The position numbers and the translations under genes are program-made. Shown piece by piece: positions 1 to 5,905 of a stretch of 7,451 nt of DNA (position 1 is its first letter; every line of letters starts with the position of its first letter). Under the pieces are notes generated by a model. The model saw nothing but the letters and a program-made list of their open reading frames with translations. It had not been told where the DNA came from and searched no databases. The DNA is from Bacteroidetes bacterium UBA6063. GTDB taxonomy: Bacteria > Bacteroidota > Bacteroidia > NS11-12g > UBA9320. Where the stretch lies: positions 8,002 to 15,452 of the forward strand of contig DIYD01000256.1 in assembly GCA_002428905.1 (NCBI GenBank). Reading direction: 5' to 3'.

Positions 1-610
1 GGCGGGTTATGCTATAGGTAAAGCGGTAAGTGCCTTGAATGGTTAAGGTTGAGTCATCAGTGGCCCAAACATTGAAATGTTCATGAAGGAATTTTGCGTT
101 TGTTAGACCAGGCCGGTAGATGCGTTTGTGTACAGACTGATGGTTTATTTCATAAATCGTATTGCTTCCTACAAGGTAGGTTAGTTGACGTGATGGAATA
201 ACCACAACATGGATAAAGGCCGATTCCAATTGAGGGATAAAAGGCATCTCCTTTTTGGAAAACAACTGCCCGTTTTGAATGAAACCAAATGTTCCGTTGA
301 TGTCACAGAACCAGATCCGATTCAGATGATCGCAAAAGATGTTTAGTGCTTCACACGATAACCCTTTAAGCGACAAGTCATAGTTGGTAAACGCAAACCC
401 ATCGAAGGACGTAACTCCATTAGCAGTAGCAAACCACATTACACCACTTTTGTCTTGAGTTAATGCAAAGACCGTATTGCTCGGTAATCCATCTTGAACC
501 GTATAGTTAATATGGTAGGGTGTAGTTTGGGCATTGCTACAGACACAAAAGACGAAAAGGATGCCACAAAGGCTCCCTTTTAGTCCGAGATCCTTAATCC
601 ACAACAGCAT
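1..610 (-). CDS. Two-component regulator propeller sensor protein, N-terminal part (runs off left edge)
   Basis: The frame opens at ATG 610-608 and stays open to base 1, giving 203 codons without a stop. Residues 1-27 look like a Sec signal peptide: K6 and K11, then a hydrophobic core LCGILFVFCVC, with likely cleavage after A27 (SNA|QTT). Residues 38-78 carry a clear Reg_prop blade: VQDGLPSNTVFALTQDKSG, then MWFATANGVTSFDGFAF. A second, weaker blade follows at about 84-115 (LNRIWFCDINGTFGFIQNG). In Bacteroidota such periplasmic beta-propeller repeats usually head LytS-type or hybrid histidine kinases, or other one-protein sensors, with a Y_Y_Y domain, a membrane helix and a cytoplasmic output. 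The output domain lies outside the window, so kinase identity is inferred. The start lies 49 bp after the stop of the T9SS gene on the same strand, so co-transcription is possible but unproven. Confidence 0.82.
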   Translation of the reverse strand, partial: MLLWIKDLGLKGSLCGILFVFCVCSNAQTTPYHINYTVQDGLPSNTVFALTQDKSGVMWFATANGVTSFDGFAFTNYDLSLKGLSCEALNIFCDHLNRIWFCDINGTFGFIQNGQLFSKKEMPFIPQLESAFIHVVVIPSRQLTYLVGSNTIYEINHQSVHKRIYRPGLTNAKFLHEHFNVWATDDSTLTIQGTYRFTYSITR

Positions 611-659
611 GTTGGGAAGTTAATGATTTTAACCTTTAATAACTAGTTAGATGTGAGTA
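611..659. other. Short spacer between T9SS gene and sensor gene
   Basis: This 49-bp AT-rich gap lies between two same-strand genes. It holds a perfect 10-bp palindrome, TAACTAGTTA (640-649). I see no Bacteroidota-type promoter (TTG followed by TAnnTTTG), no Shine-Dalgarno before ATG 610 and no strong terminator hairpin. That leaves read-through from the T9SS gene as the simplest view. Confidence 0.4.
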
Positions 660-2393
660 TCAGTGCGTTAAATCCAATAATTCGGTATCCATTGAAGTGG
701 AAGAATAAACCTGAATAAGGTAAACGCCCGTTGGCATCTCACTCAGGTCGAAGGCATAACCATGGATCAGGTCATTGGCATCAAGCACTTGAGTGAACAC
801 CACCTGGCCAGCCATATTCGTTATACGTAAATTATGGTCTTCCCGCGATACGCCTTCCGTTTTCGAAATGTGTACCTGACCACCAGAGGGGTTTGGATAT
901 ACGTTGAAGTTCCCAACGATTACTTCTTTTTTGAACAGAGCAACCAGACCAAGTACTTCCTGACTTCCATCGTAATCGGTTTGAATTAACCGGTACAACA
1001 CCTCACGTTGGGTTTCGAGTCGAACATCGTAATCGGTAAAGTCGTAGTTGATGATGTACGATGCAAACCCATTTGGTGCCTTAGAGTCTACCTTACCTAT
1101 GGTTTTGAACGGCTGCCCATCGATACTGCGTTGAACGATAAAGTGACTGTTGTTTACCTCAGCGGCAGTAGACCAGGTAATCTCCGCATCGTTTCCCATC
1201 CAGTTCCCATCCAGCGCAATAAGCTCAACCGGAAGCGGAGCCACATCGTATACGGTTTTGGTATAGGGAGAAAACAAGGTTAAGTTGCTTCGTTTTGTTA
1301 CCAGAGCGCCGCTAATGGTGGCACCCGTTGTAATATAGCCGTTTCCAGGTTCGCCGGCATAGAGGTTGGCATACTTTAAGAGATCCCAGTTCGATCCGGA
1401 TGTAGTATCTACACCATTACTTCCAGGCCCATTGGGAGAAGTACCTACATAATGGGTGATGTAGTGGTTCGCCCGATAAGAATTAAACGTTGCACCTTCG
1501 GTCACCGTATTGTGTTGCAATTCCAGCGTTACGTTGCTTCCACCATCAACCCGTTCTTCCACATCCCAGGTTCGGGCAACCGACGCTCCGTTGAATACGG
1601 TTCCGGAATAACCTTTGTGATACACATTGGCGTAAACCCGCATGGAGTAATCATCATCCGTGCCTGCATTTCGAATTCGTCCGGGTGTATAATCGCCAAC
1701 AGCGATGCCAATCGGGAAAGCTTCTTCCTGATCAATATTGTTCAGGCTTTCACGTTCGAGGTAACCAATCTTGGTGGTACCTGTTCCATTGGTTACGAAG
1801 AACTGCGTTTCGTTGAAGTTTAAAATCTCTCCCGGATCGTTATCGCCAACCGTAAAGTCAAAACCATCGTGGATGACATGACCATCAATAAATCGAAAGG
1901 TATCTCGTGTTTTTGCATCGTCGTTGATCAGGTATAAATCGTTGGCGTTCTCCAGGTGGATGTCTGGGAATGAGCATCCCACCGAACCCGACCAGTCGTG
2001 CCCGCCTTCCAGCTTTTGTGCCACGTTGTTGGCGTACGGTGCGGGGCGAGGTTGCTGGAAAAAGAAGGTGCCTGCACCTGGCATCGTTGCATTGTTGTCG
2101 TTTTTCCAGGTTTCACCGAAAAAGTGAATAAAACCACCTTCAGTGCTTCCCCAGGTACCATAGTTGGTGGCGTTACCCCAAACGCTCATGGTGTCACTGT
2201 TGAATACGTGCATTTTAGCACCGGTGTGTACGTACGTATTTGACACTTGACTAAAGGACTGCTCACAGTTGACAAGCACCATCACGAGCAGTAATGATGC
2301 CATCTTCAAGAGGTTTAACCTACTTGTCTGCCAATATTCACGCAGGATGAAGATTTTTAGACGAAGTGATTCTAAATGCAAAGACTTAAGCAT
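660..2393 (-). CDS. Secreted protein with T9SS C-terminal sorting domain
   Basis: This is an exported surface or extracellular protein of unknown function, 577 residues from the chosen start. The frame is open further up, to ATG 2579. I prefer ATG 2393: it gives a basic n-region, the hydrophobic stretch LLKMASLLLVMVLVNC and a cleavage site near SFSQ|V, whereas the 62 extra codons are basic, low in hydrophobics and cross a repeat-like palindrome at 2471-2514. ATG 2303 is a further alternative. Numbered from 2579: residues 115-445 are an unrecognised Gly/Asn/Thr-rich, probably beta-rich region; 449-548 form the Bacteroidota module that starts LPVELIAL and contains ITWSTAAEVNNSHFIVQRS and YRLIQTDYDG; 556-639 form the T9SS type A sorting domain (FNVYPNPSGGQVHIS, LRITNMAGQVV, LSEMPTGVYLIQV). 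That family directs passage through the type IX translocon followed by removal of the domain. The LVNC cysteine is a poor lipobox because N precedes C. Confidence 0.88.
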   Translation of the reverse strand: MLKSLHLESLRLKIFILREYWQTSRLNLLKMASLLLVMVLVNCEQSFSQVSNTYVHTGAKMHVFNSDTMSVWGNATNYGTWGSTEGGFIHFFGETWKNDNNATMPGAGTFFFQQPRPAPYANNVAQKLEGGHDWSGSVGCSFPDIHLENANDLYLINDDAKTRDTFRFIDGHVIHDGFDFTVGDNDPGEILNFNETQFFVTNGTGTTKIGYLERESLNNIDQEEAFPIGIAVGDYTPGRIRNAGTDDDYSMRVYANVYHKGYSGTVFNGASVARTWDVEERVDGGSNVTLELQHNTVTEGATFNSYRANHYITHYVGTSPNGPGSNGVDTTSGSNWDLLKYANLYAGEPGNGYITTGATISGALVTKRSNLTLFSPYTKTVYDVAPLPVELIALDGNWMGNDAEITWSTAAEVNNSHFIVQRSIDGQPFKTIGKVDSKAPNGFASYIINYDFTDYDVRLETQREVLYRLIQTDYDGSQEVLGLVALFKKEVIVGNFNVYPNPSGGQVHISKTEGVSREDHNLRITNMAGQVVFTQVLDANDLIHGYAFDLSEMPTGVYLIQVYSSTSMDTELLDLTH

Positions 2394-2470
2394 TGTCTTA
2401 TCGCGTGATTCTGTTTGAGAACCTGAATTGTATCGAGATGTGGCGATGCGATTGTTTTTAAGTGTTCTTT

Positions 2471-2514
2471 GTCGTTTCTCGATACACGCTCGTATCGCGC
2501 GCACTCGAAATGAC
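2471..2514. repeat. Imperfect palindrome resembling a dispersed intergenic repeat
   Basis: The outer arms are GTCGTTTCTCGA (2471-2482) and TCGAAATGAC (2505-2514). Inside them is a perfect 6-bp inverted pair, CGATAC (2480-2485) and GTATCG (2491-2496). Palindromes of this TTTCGAG/CTCGAAA style with GC-rich centres are familiar from intergenic regions of Flavobacteriia; membership in such a family is recalled, not tested here. It lies inside the upstream extension of the T9SS reading frame, which argues that the extension is not translated. Confidence 0.55.
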
Positions 2515-2597
2515 AACGTGTTTAAACCTCTAAACATCTTTTGTCCTGGTGTCTTATATCTATTTACTATTCGTTTCATTGTTCTTTTCTTTTATCA

Positions 2598-2623
2598 TCC
2601 TCCGAAGCTTCAGCGTAGGAGGA
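2598..2623. repeat. Palindromic element with TCCTCC/GGAGGA arms
   Basis: Perfect 6-bp arms TCCTCC (2598-2603) and GGAGGA (2618-2623) enclose a GAAGCTTC core. The core and arm layout matches the element at 3058-3083, so the two are copies of one family. It sits just upstream of the longest possible T9SS start (2579). The GGAGG that appears there on the minus strand belongs to this palindrome and should not be taken as a ribosome binding site. Confidence 0.65.
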
Positions 2624-2692
2624 ACATTCGCTATTGGTTAAATCATTGCTTAACTTGTCTGCCGAAGCTCGCCGTGGCGCAGCGTTGTCAGA

Positions 2693-2756
2693 TTGCTACA
2701 TTGGTTAATTGATCAGTTGCTACATTGTTCCATTTTCACATTTCCACATTGCTCGC
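2693..2756. repeat. 8-bp-period degenerate tandem array, copy 1 (8 units)
   Basis: Eight consecutive 8-mers keep exact phase: TTGCTACA, TTGGTTAA, TTGATCAG, TTGCTACA, TTGTTCCA, TTTTCACA, TTTCCACA, TTGCTCGC. The consensus is TTGnTnCA. It is the same unit as the array at 2866-2977 but more diverged, and its last unit forms the left arm of the hairpin at 2751-2766. A period of 8 is not a multiple of 3, so the array is not built to encode protein repeats. Confidence 0.75.
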
Positions 2757-2766
2757 TTTAGCGAGC
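2751..2766. repeat. Perfect 6-bp hairpin GCTCGC-TTTA-GCGAGC
   Basis: GCTCGC (2751-2756) pairs with GCGAGC (2761-2766) across a TTTA loop. There is no T-run after it on either strand, so it is not a convincing intrinsic terminator. It abuts the next hairpin with only a shared base between them. Confidence 0.6.
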
Positions 2767-2808
2767 CAACCCGCTGGGGTGACAAGTCGCATTGCGCCAC
2801 CCCGTTGG
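2766..2808. repeat. Larger interrupted inverted repeat
   Basis: CCAAC (2766-2770) pairs with GTTGG (2804-2808), and GGGGTG (2776-2781) pairs with CACCCC (2798-2803). The two 3' arms are contiguous while the 5' arms are separated by a 5-base bulge, CCGCT, giving an 11-bp stem around a loop of 16 bases. It may be a mobile REP-like element or a structured transcript; neither can be shown from one copy. Confidence 0.5.
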
Positions 2809-2865
2809 ATCGATATAAGTAGCCTGTTTGTGTATTCTTCTTGTTGACCGTTAACATCCGACCAA

Positions 2866-2977
2866 TTGCTCCATGGATACATTGACTCATTGCTACATTG
2901 CTACATTGCTACATTGGTACACTGGTACATTGGTACATTGGTTCATTGATACATTGGTTCATTGATCAATTGTCCAA
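2866..2977. repeat. 8-bp-period degenerate tandem array, copy 2 (14 units)
   Basis: Fourteen 8-mers follow each other without a phase slip. They include three consecutive TTGCTACA units (2890-2913), then TTGGTACA, CTGGTACA, TTGGTACA, TTGGTTCA, TTGATACA, TTGGTTCA and ends near TTGATCAA, TTGTCCAA. Variation is concentrated at positions 4 and 6 of the unit (consensus TTGnTnCA). The apparent plus-strand frame through it (rich in H, W, Y and I) is an artefact of the repeat. Confidence 0.85.
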
Positions 2978-3057
2978 TTGGCCTGCCTGTAGATTAAGCC
3001 CTCCCGGTTCACCGAAGCGAACCGAGGCGAGCCCATCCTATCAGACTAAAATTTGTA

Positions 3058-3083
3058 CCCTCCGAAGCCTTGGCGAAGGAGGG
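3058..3083. repeat. Palindromic element with CCCTCC/GGAGGG arms
   Basis: CCCTCC (3058-3063) pairs with GGAGGG (3078-3083), and an inner GCC-TT-GGC hairpin sits in the centre (3067-3074). It has the same architecture as 2598-2623. Read on the minus strand it lies 28 bases after the fibre gene's double stop and is followed by an A/T-rich run, TACAAATTTTAG, so it could also end that transcript. Confidence 0.65.
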
Positions 3084-3094
3084 CTAATTCTCCT

Positions 3095-3108
3095 CCGATA
3101 ACCATCGG
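3095..3108 (-). terminator. Small hairpin just after the fibre gene
   Basis: On the minus strand CCGAT and ATCGG pair across a GGTT loop, starting two bases after the tandem TAA TAA stop (3116-3111). There is no following T-run, so termination here would be weak; the larger palindrome at 3058-3083 may do the work. A related CCGATA/TATCGG palindrome occurs at 6116-6135, suggesting a repeat family rather than a dedicated terminator. Confidence 0.3.
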
Positions 3109-3113
3109 GGTTA

Positions 3114-4637
3114 TTATTCTTTATTGGCCGTTTGAACCTGAATGTTGTTGGCATTTAATGCTGCCATTATGGTTGCCAGCTTTGCTTGAAGAACGGCCAA
3201 CTGTTCATTCGAATCATCCTGAGCAACGCGAAGACTTTCATTGGCTTTAGCCAGTTGTTCAGCGTTGTGCATGGCTACATTTAACAGATCGTTTTTCGCA
3301 TCCAACTCTGCTTTTAATTCCTGAATGGCTTTGGTAAGTACTGGAATCAATTCTGTATACCGGATACTCATCATGTCTTCTTCGTTTTCAGGCACTTCAA
3401 CCACTTCCGGTACAACTTCTTTTACTTCCTGCGCGATGAAGCCAAGGCTTAGTTTGTCGCTACCGTTATAGTAGTACTTGCTTGGGTTAAGTGCCATTAC
3501 CGTGTTTAGACCGTAACCTACACCGGTAATGCTGTTTTTCGCACGACGGTCGGAAATGGAGGACCAGGATGTTCCGTTGGCCGCTAGTTGTACGCCTGTT
3601 GTTCCAGCTGTGTTGGTTTCCAAACGGTACCCACCAATGAACTTTGAAGCGAATTGATGATTAGCAGTTGTCGATGCTGACCAGCCAATTGCAAAACTAT
3701 AATCATTATTAGCGGAACAGGATGTTCCAATAGATACAGAACCTTGTTTATTTGATTCAACCTGTCGCCCTAAAGCAATTGACCAGTTTCCAGTTGCTTC
3801 AGCCTCATTTCCTATTGCCCAGGCACCATATGAACCACCTTGGGCATATGTATTAGAACCAATTGCCAGTGTAAAATCTCCATTTGCTACAGAACGAACA
3901 CCTGCTGCCAGTGCCCATCTTCCATTTACTGTATCATTCTGCCCAAATGCATAACTATAATTTGCCCCTGAAGATATATATGAGCCACTTCCTATTGTAA
4001 GGCCTCCTACACTCTCGCATGTTGTACCCACTCCCAAGGCATAAGAATATTGCGCCTTGGCTTCAACGTTTGTACCTAAGGCGAAGCTTCTATCACCAGT
4101 TGCTTTGGCGTTGTTTCCAATTGCATAAGCACCCCAAGTACCTCCATGTGCTTTTGAACCAATCCCCATGGCAATAGAGTAATTTGAATTTACGGTGTCG
4201 TTCTGTCCAAATGCCAAAGAATTAGAACCGACGGCCACGGAATTTACACCGGATACGGAAGAATTTACACCAGTAACTCTGTTATTGGTCCCCCACGCGG
4301 TGGATTGTGCACCAGAAACGGTGTTTGAAGAACCCCAGGCGGCGGAATTACTGCCAGAAACGGTGTTTAAATTACCCCAGGCTGCGGATTGTGCACCTGA
4401 AACCGTGTTTATGCGACCCCAAGCAGCAGCGTTTTCACCTGAAACGGTACCATTTTCGCCCCAGGCTGCTGACTTTGCACCCGAAACATCATTTTGAAGA
4501 CCAAAGGCAAAAGCTGTCGATCCACTTACATCGGTTTGACTTCCACCTGAGAACGAGTGATTACCTCTCGCTCTGGTACCATTTCCAGTGGCAGTCGCCG
4601 AATGTGCAGACGCTTCAGTGTGGTATCCTGTCGCCAA
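3114..4637 (-). CDS. C-terminal fragment: beta-roll repeats, peptidase S74 chaperone domain, coiled coil
   Basis: Of 507 residues from a TTG (4637); that TTG is merely a Leu codon inside the larger gene, so it is not a trusted start, and no signal peptide follows it. Residues 1-325 are beta-roll repeats, including six 42-bp units at 4270-4521 (SAAWGxxNTVSG) and an imperfect duplication of about 100 residues that starts at each FGQNDTVN. Residues 361-435 form an S74 (endosialidase-type intramolecular chaperone) domain, with the self-cleavage Ser-Lys pair in SDRRAK (S362, K367), then LNPSKYYY, GFIAQEVKEVVPEVV and YTELIPVLTKAIQEL. Residues 432-490 form a coiled coil (LKAELDAKNDLL and onward). 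In this family the domain trimerises the fibre and then cuts itself off at the serine. Databases name such proteins tail fiber domain-containing; here they are cellular, not necessarily phage. It ends with tandem TAA TAA. Confidence 0.82.
   Translation of the reverse strand: MATGYHTEASAHSATATGNGTRARGNHSFSGGSQTDVSGSTAFAFGLQNDVSGAKSAAWGENGTVSGENAAAWGRINTVSGAQSAAWGNLNTVSGSNSAAWGSSNTVSGAQSTAWGTNNRVTGVNSSVSGVNSVAVGSNSLAFGQNDTVNSNYSIAMGIGSKAHGGTWGAYAIGNNAKATGDRSFALGTNVEAKAQYSYALGVGTTCESVGGLTIGSGSYISSGANYSYAFGQNDTVNGRWALAAGVRSVANGDFTLAIGSNTYAQGGSYGAWAIGNEAEATGNWSIALGRQVESNKQGSVSIGTSCSANNDYSFAIGWSASTTANHQFASKFIGGYRLETNTAGTTGVQLAANGTSWSSISDRRAKNSITGVGYGLNTVMALNPSKYYYNGSDKLSLGFIAQEVKEVVPEVVEVPENEEDMMSIRYTELIPVLTKAIQELKAELDAKNDLLNVAMHNAEQLAKANESLRVAQDDSNEQLAVLQAKLATIMAALNANNIQVQTANKE
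4270..4521 (-). repeat. 42-bp in-frame tandem repeat tract, six units
   Basis: Units begin at 4270, 4312, 4354, 4396, 4438 and 4480 on the plus strand, each starting near CCnGAAAC and holding CCCCAGGC. Each encodes 14 residues of the head repeat. A half-length 21-bp pair precedes the tract (4228-4269), encoding the VNSSVSG-type units. High DNA identity between units makes copy-number change by slippage or recombination plausible. Confidence 0.85.
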
Positions 4638-4715
4638 TGAATAAATTGCCAGAGAACGCGCATTTGTTCCAATGGCTATAGATTGGTGATTAGCCCTGCT
4701 ATTTTCTCCAATAAC

Positions 4716-5810
4716 CTAGGCACCGTTATTTCCTCCATAGGCAGTGTCTGTATTGCCAATAACCATGGCATTGTTACTAAAGACTATGTTGCCCTGACCT
4801 ATAGCCATTCCACTGCCTCCTGATAGTGTATTGCCGTTTCCACTTACAAGGTTGTTGTCACCATTCGAAATACTGTTTTGATATCCGAAAACAGCATTTT
4901 GATTTCGAGCTACAGTATTGTCATGCCCAACCACTAATGTATTAGTCCCTGTAACAGAGTTATCTCTGCCACCTGAAACTGAAAATGAACCTGAAACCAA
5001 ATTGCTACCTCCTGAAGCCATTGAGCTTGCACCAGATACGATGTTCGAAGACCCCCAGGCCGCTGAATTTGCACCAGAAACAGTATTCGAAGAACCCCAA
5101 GCTGCTGCTTGAGCACCAGAAACGGTATCATTTAAACCCCAGGCGGCGGAATTACTGCCAGAAACCGTATTCGAAGAACCAGCAACCAGTGCATTTGCAG
5201 CGGTATTGGTATTTCCGCTACCCATTACACCCGAATTTGCCCCGGAGCTGGAATTACTCTGCGCTCCCCAAACAATGGCTCCTTCTGTCCATAAATCATC
5301 GGTGATGGTCATTGGTATCAACGTCGTACGCGTATTGCTTCCTTTGGTATACGTGTAGAAATCATGATCGTTGGTTATGCTGTCTTCATTACTACATGGG
5401 CTAATCCAGGCAGATTCGGAATGATTCCACCAGTTGATGCAACCCTCGGTGACGTTATAAACCGTTAAACCATGTGAGTTGCCCGAAACAAAGCTTACTG
5501 CAGCCGATACTGCGTCTCGTTGGGCTTCTGTCATTCGTGGCAGCAACAACCCTTTGGTTGTGCTTTCAAGTTCGAGTAATGAGCTCGGTTCAATACTGGT
5601 TTCGTTATCACCGATTTTTACCTGCGCGGAGGCGTTCGTTGCGAATGCCAGCATGAGCAAGAGCCAAGACGCGGCGAAGCCGGTCTTGATCAGGACACGG
5701 TGAAACCGTCGTCCTGATGTGAGTATTGAACAAGCCAATACCATGTTCATCCTTAAGGAAGTAGTTTGTAGTGCAGTCTTCCCAGACGATTTTAAATTTT
5801 TAGTCTTCAT
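4716..5810 (-). CDS. N-terminal fragment: signal peptide, Bacteroidota N-module and beta-roll head repeats
   Basis: This 364-residue frame starts at ATG 5810 and ends at the TAG. A long basic n-region (residues 1-41) precedes the hydrophobic core GFAASWLLLMLAFA and a likely cleavage at NASA|QVKIG (62/63); M21 and M23 are alternative starts that still keep the signal. Residues 75-140 match the module common in Bacteroidota surface proteins: SSLLELESTTKGLLLPRMTE, AQRDAV, GLTVYNVTEGCINWW and AWISPC. From about 190 on come YadA-head-like repeats; five 42-bp units (14 residues, VSGxxSxAWGxxNT) lie at 4990-5199. If made as is, it would be exported but would lack the C-terminal chaperone that families of this type need for trimer folding. 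An 11-bp direct repeat lies about 95-125 bp upstream. Confidence 0.8.
   Translation of the reverse strand: MKTKNLKSSGKTALQTTSLRMNMVLACSILTSGRRFHRVLIKTGFAASWLLLMLAFATNASAQVKIGDNETSIEPSSLLELESTTKGLLLPRMTEAQRDAVSAAVSFVSGNSHGLTVYNVTEGCINWWNHSESAWISPCSNEDSITNDHDFYTYTKGSNTRTTLIPMTITDDLWTEGAIVWGAQSNSSSGANSGVMGSGNTNTAANALVAGSSNTVSGSNSAAWGLNDTVSGAQAAAWGSSNTVSGANSAAWGSSNIVSGASSMASGGSNLVSGSFSVSGGRDNSVTGTNTLVVGHDNTVARNQNAVFGYQNSISNGDNNLVSGNGNTLSGGSGMAIGQGNIVFSNNAMVIGNTDTAYGGNNGA
4990..5199 (-). repeat. 42-bp in-frame tandem repeat tract, five units
   Basis: Units begin at 4990, 5032, 5074, 5116 and 5158. They are the same family as the tract at 4270-4521. The unit at 5116 shares 31 identical bases (5135-5165) with the unit at 4312 (4331-4361). 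Confidence 0.85.
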
Positions 5811-5905
5811 AATTGTGTTACATTGTTCGAAAGGTTTTACCTCCCACTGTTAGGCACAATGAATGACAAGCAGTATACCTGTGTGCCAGATTGCAAAGAG
5901 GACTG

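Larger units (their letters stand above)
2580..3113. other. Gene-free, repeat-dense spacer
   Basis: No credible coding sequence is present in this roughly 530-bp stretch; the short open frames in it are translations of the tandem repeats. It holds four related palindromic CGAAGC...GCG elements (around 2598-2623, 2661-2680, 3009-3032 and 3058-3083), two 8-bp-period arrays (2693-2756 and 2866-2977), a 6-bp perfect hairpin (2751-2766), a larger hairpin (2766-2808) and a small hairpin just after the fibre gene (3095-3108). It separates the fibre gene from the T9SS gene, so these two are probably separate transcripts. Confidence 0.7.
3114..5810 (-). pseudogene. Full-length beta-roll/S74 surface fibre gene interrupted by one in-frame TAG
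   Basis: The frames 4716-5810 and 3114-4637 are in the same phase, and the 26 codons between them (4638-4715) continue the same repeat motif (VIGENS, then HQSIAIGTNARSLAIYSLA). The locus is therefore one 898-codon gene with a TAG as codon 365 (CTA at 4716-4718 on the plus strand). The stop occupies the aromatic position of a motif seen intact twice further on: GGTWGAYAIGNN and GGSYGAWAIGNE, against GGNNGA*VIGEN. One base change from TGG (Trp), or from TAT or TAC (Tyr), explains it. Intended order: signal peptide (to about residue 62), Bacteroidota N-terminal module (63-140), YadA-head-like repeats (about 190-715), S74 chaperone (752-826), coiled coil (823-880). Read literally the gene is broken; a sequencing error, suppression or a variable allele are alternatives. 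Confidence 0.85.

Noticed and set aside
2598..2623. GGAGG on the minus strand as a Shine-Dalgarno for ATG 2579
   Set aside because: It is part of a palindromic repeat, lies 18-23 bases from the ATG, and the resulting N-terminus is not signal-like.
2866..2977. CRISPR array
   Set aside because: The unit is 8 bp with no spacers, and there are no cas genes.
2898..3101. Plus-strand 67-codon open frame (rich in H, W, Y, I)
   Set aside because: Its N-terminal half is the 8-bp tandem array and its C-terminal half is the CGAAGC palindromes; the 8-bp period is incompatible with selected codon repeats.
4195..4497. Plus-strand 100-codon frame with PETVF/PQAA repeats (and similar frames at 4307-4681 and 4918-5112)
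   Set aside because: These are antisense shadows of the 42-bp repeats in the fibre gene; their regularity is inherited from the real frame.
4635..4637. TTG as a true start of an independent second gene
   Set aside because: The frame and repeat motif continue upstream without change to the TAG, and no signal peptide or start context follows the TTG.
3114..5810. Phage tail fibre, hence a prophage
   Set aside because: The S74 domain is shared with phages, but the gene has a Sec signal peptide and the Bacteroidota N-module, and no phage structural genes are nearby.
5853..5887. GGCACA/TGTGCC inverted pair as a recombinase invertible-segment boundary
   Set aside because: Arms are only 6 bp and only 23 bases apart; this is within chance expectation and too short for an invertible promoter.
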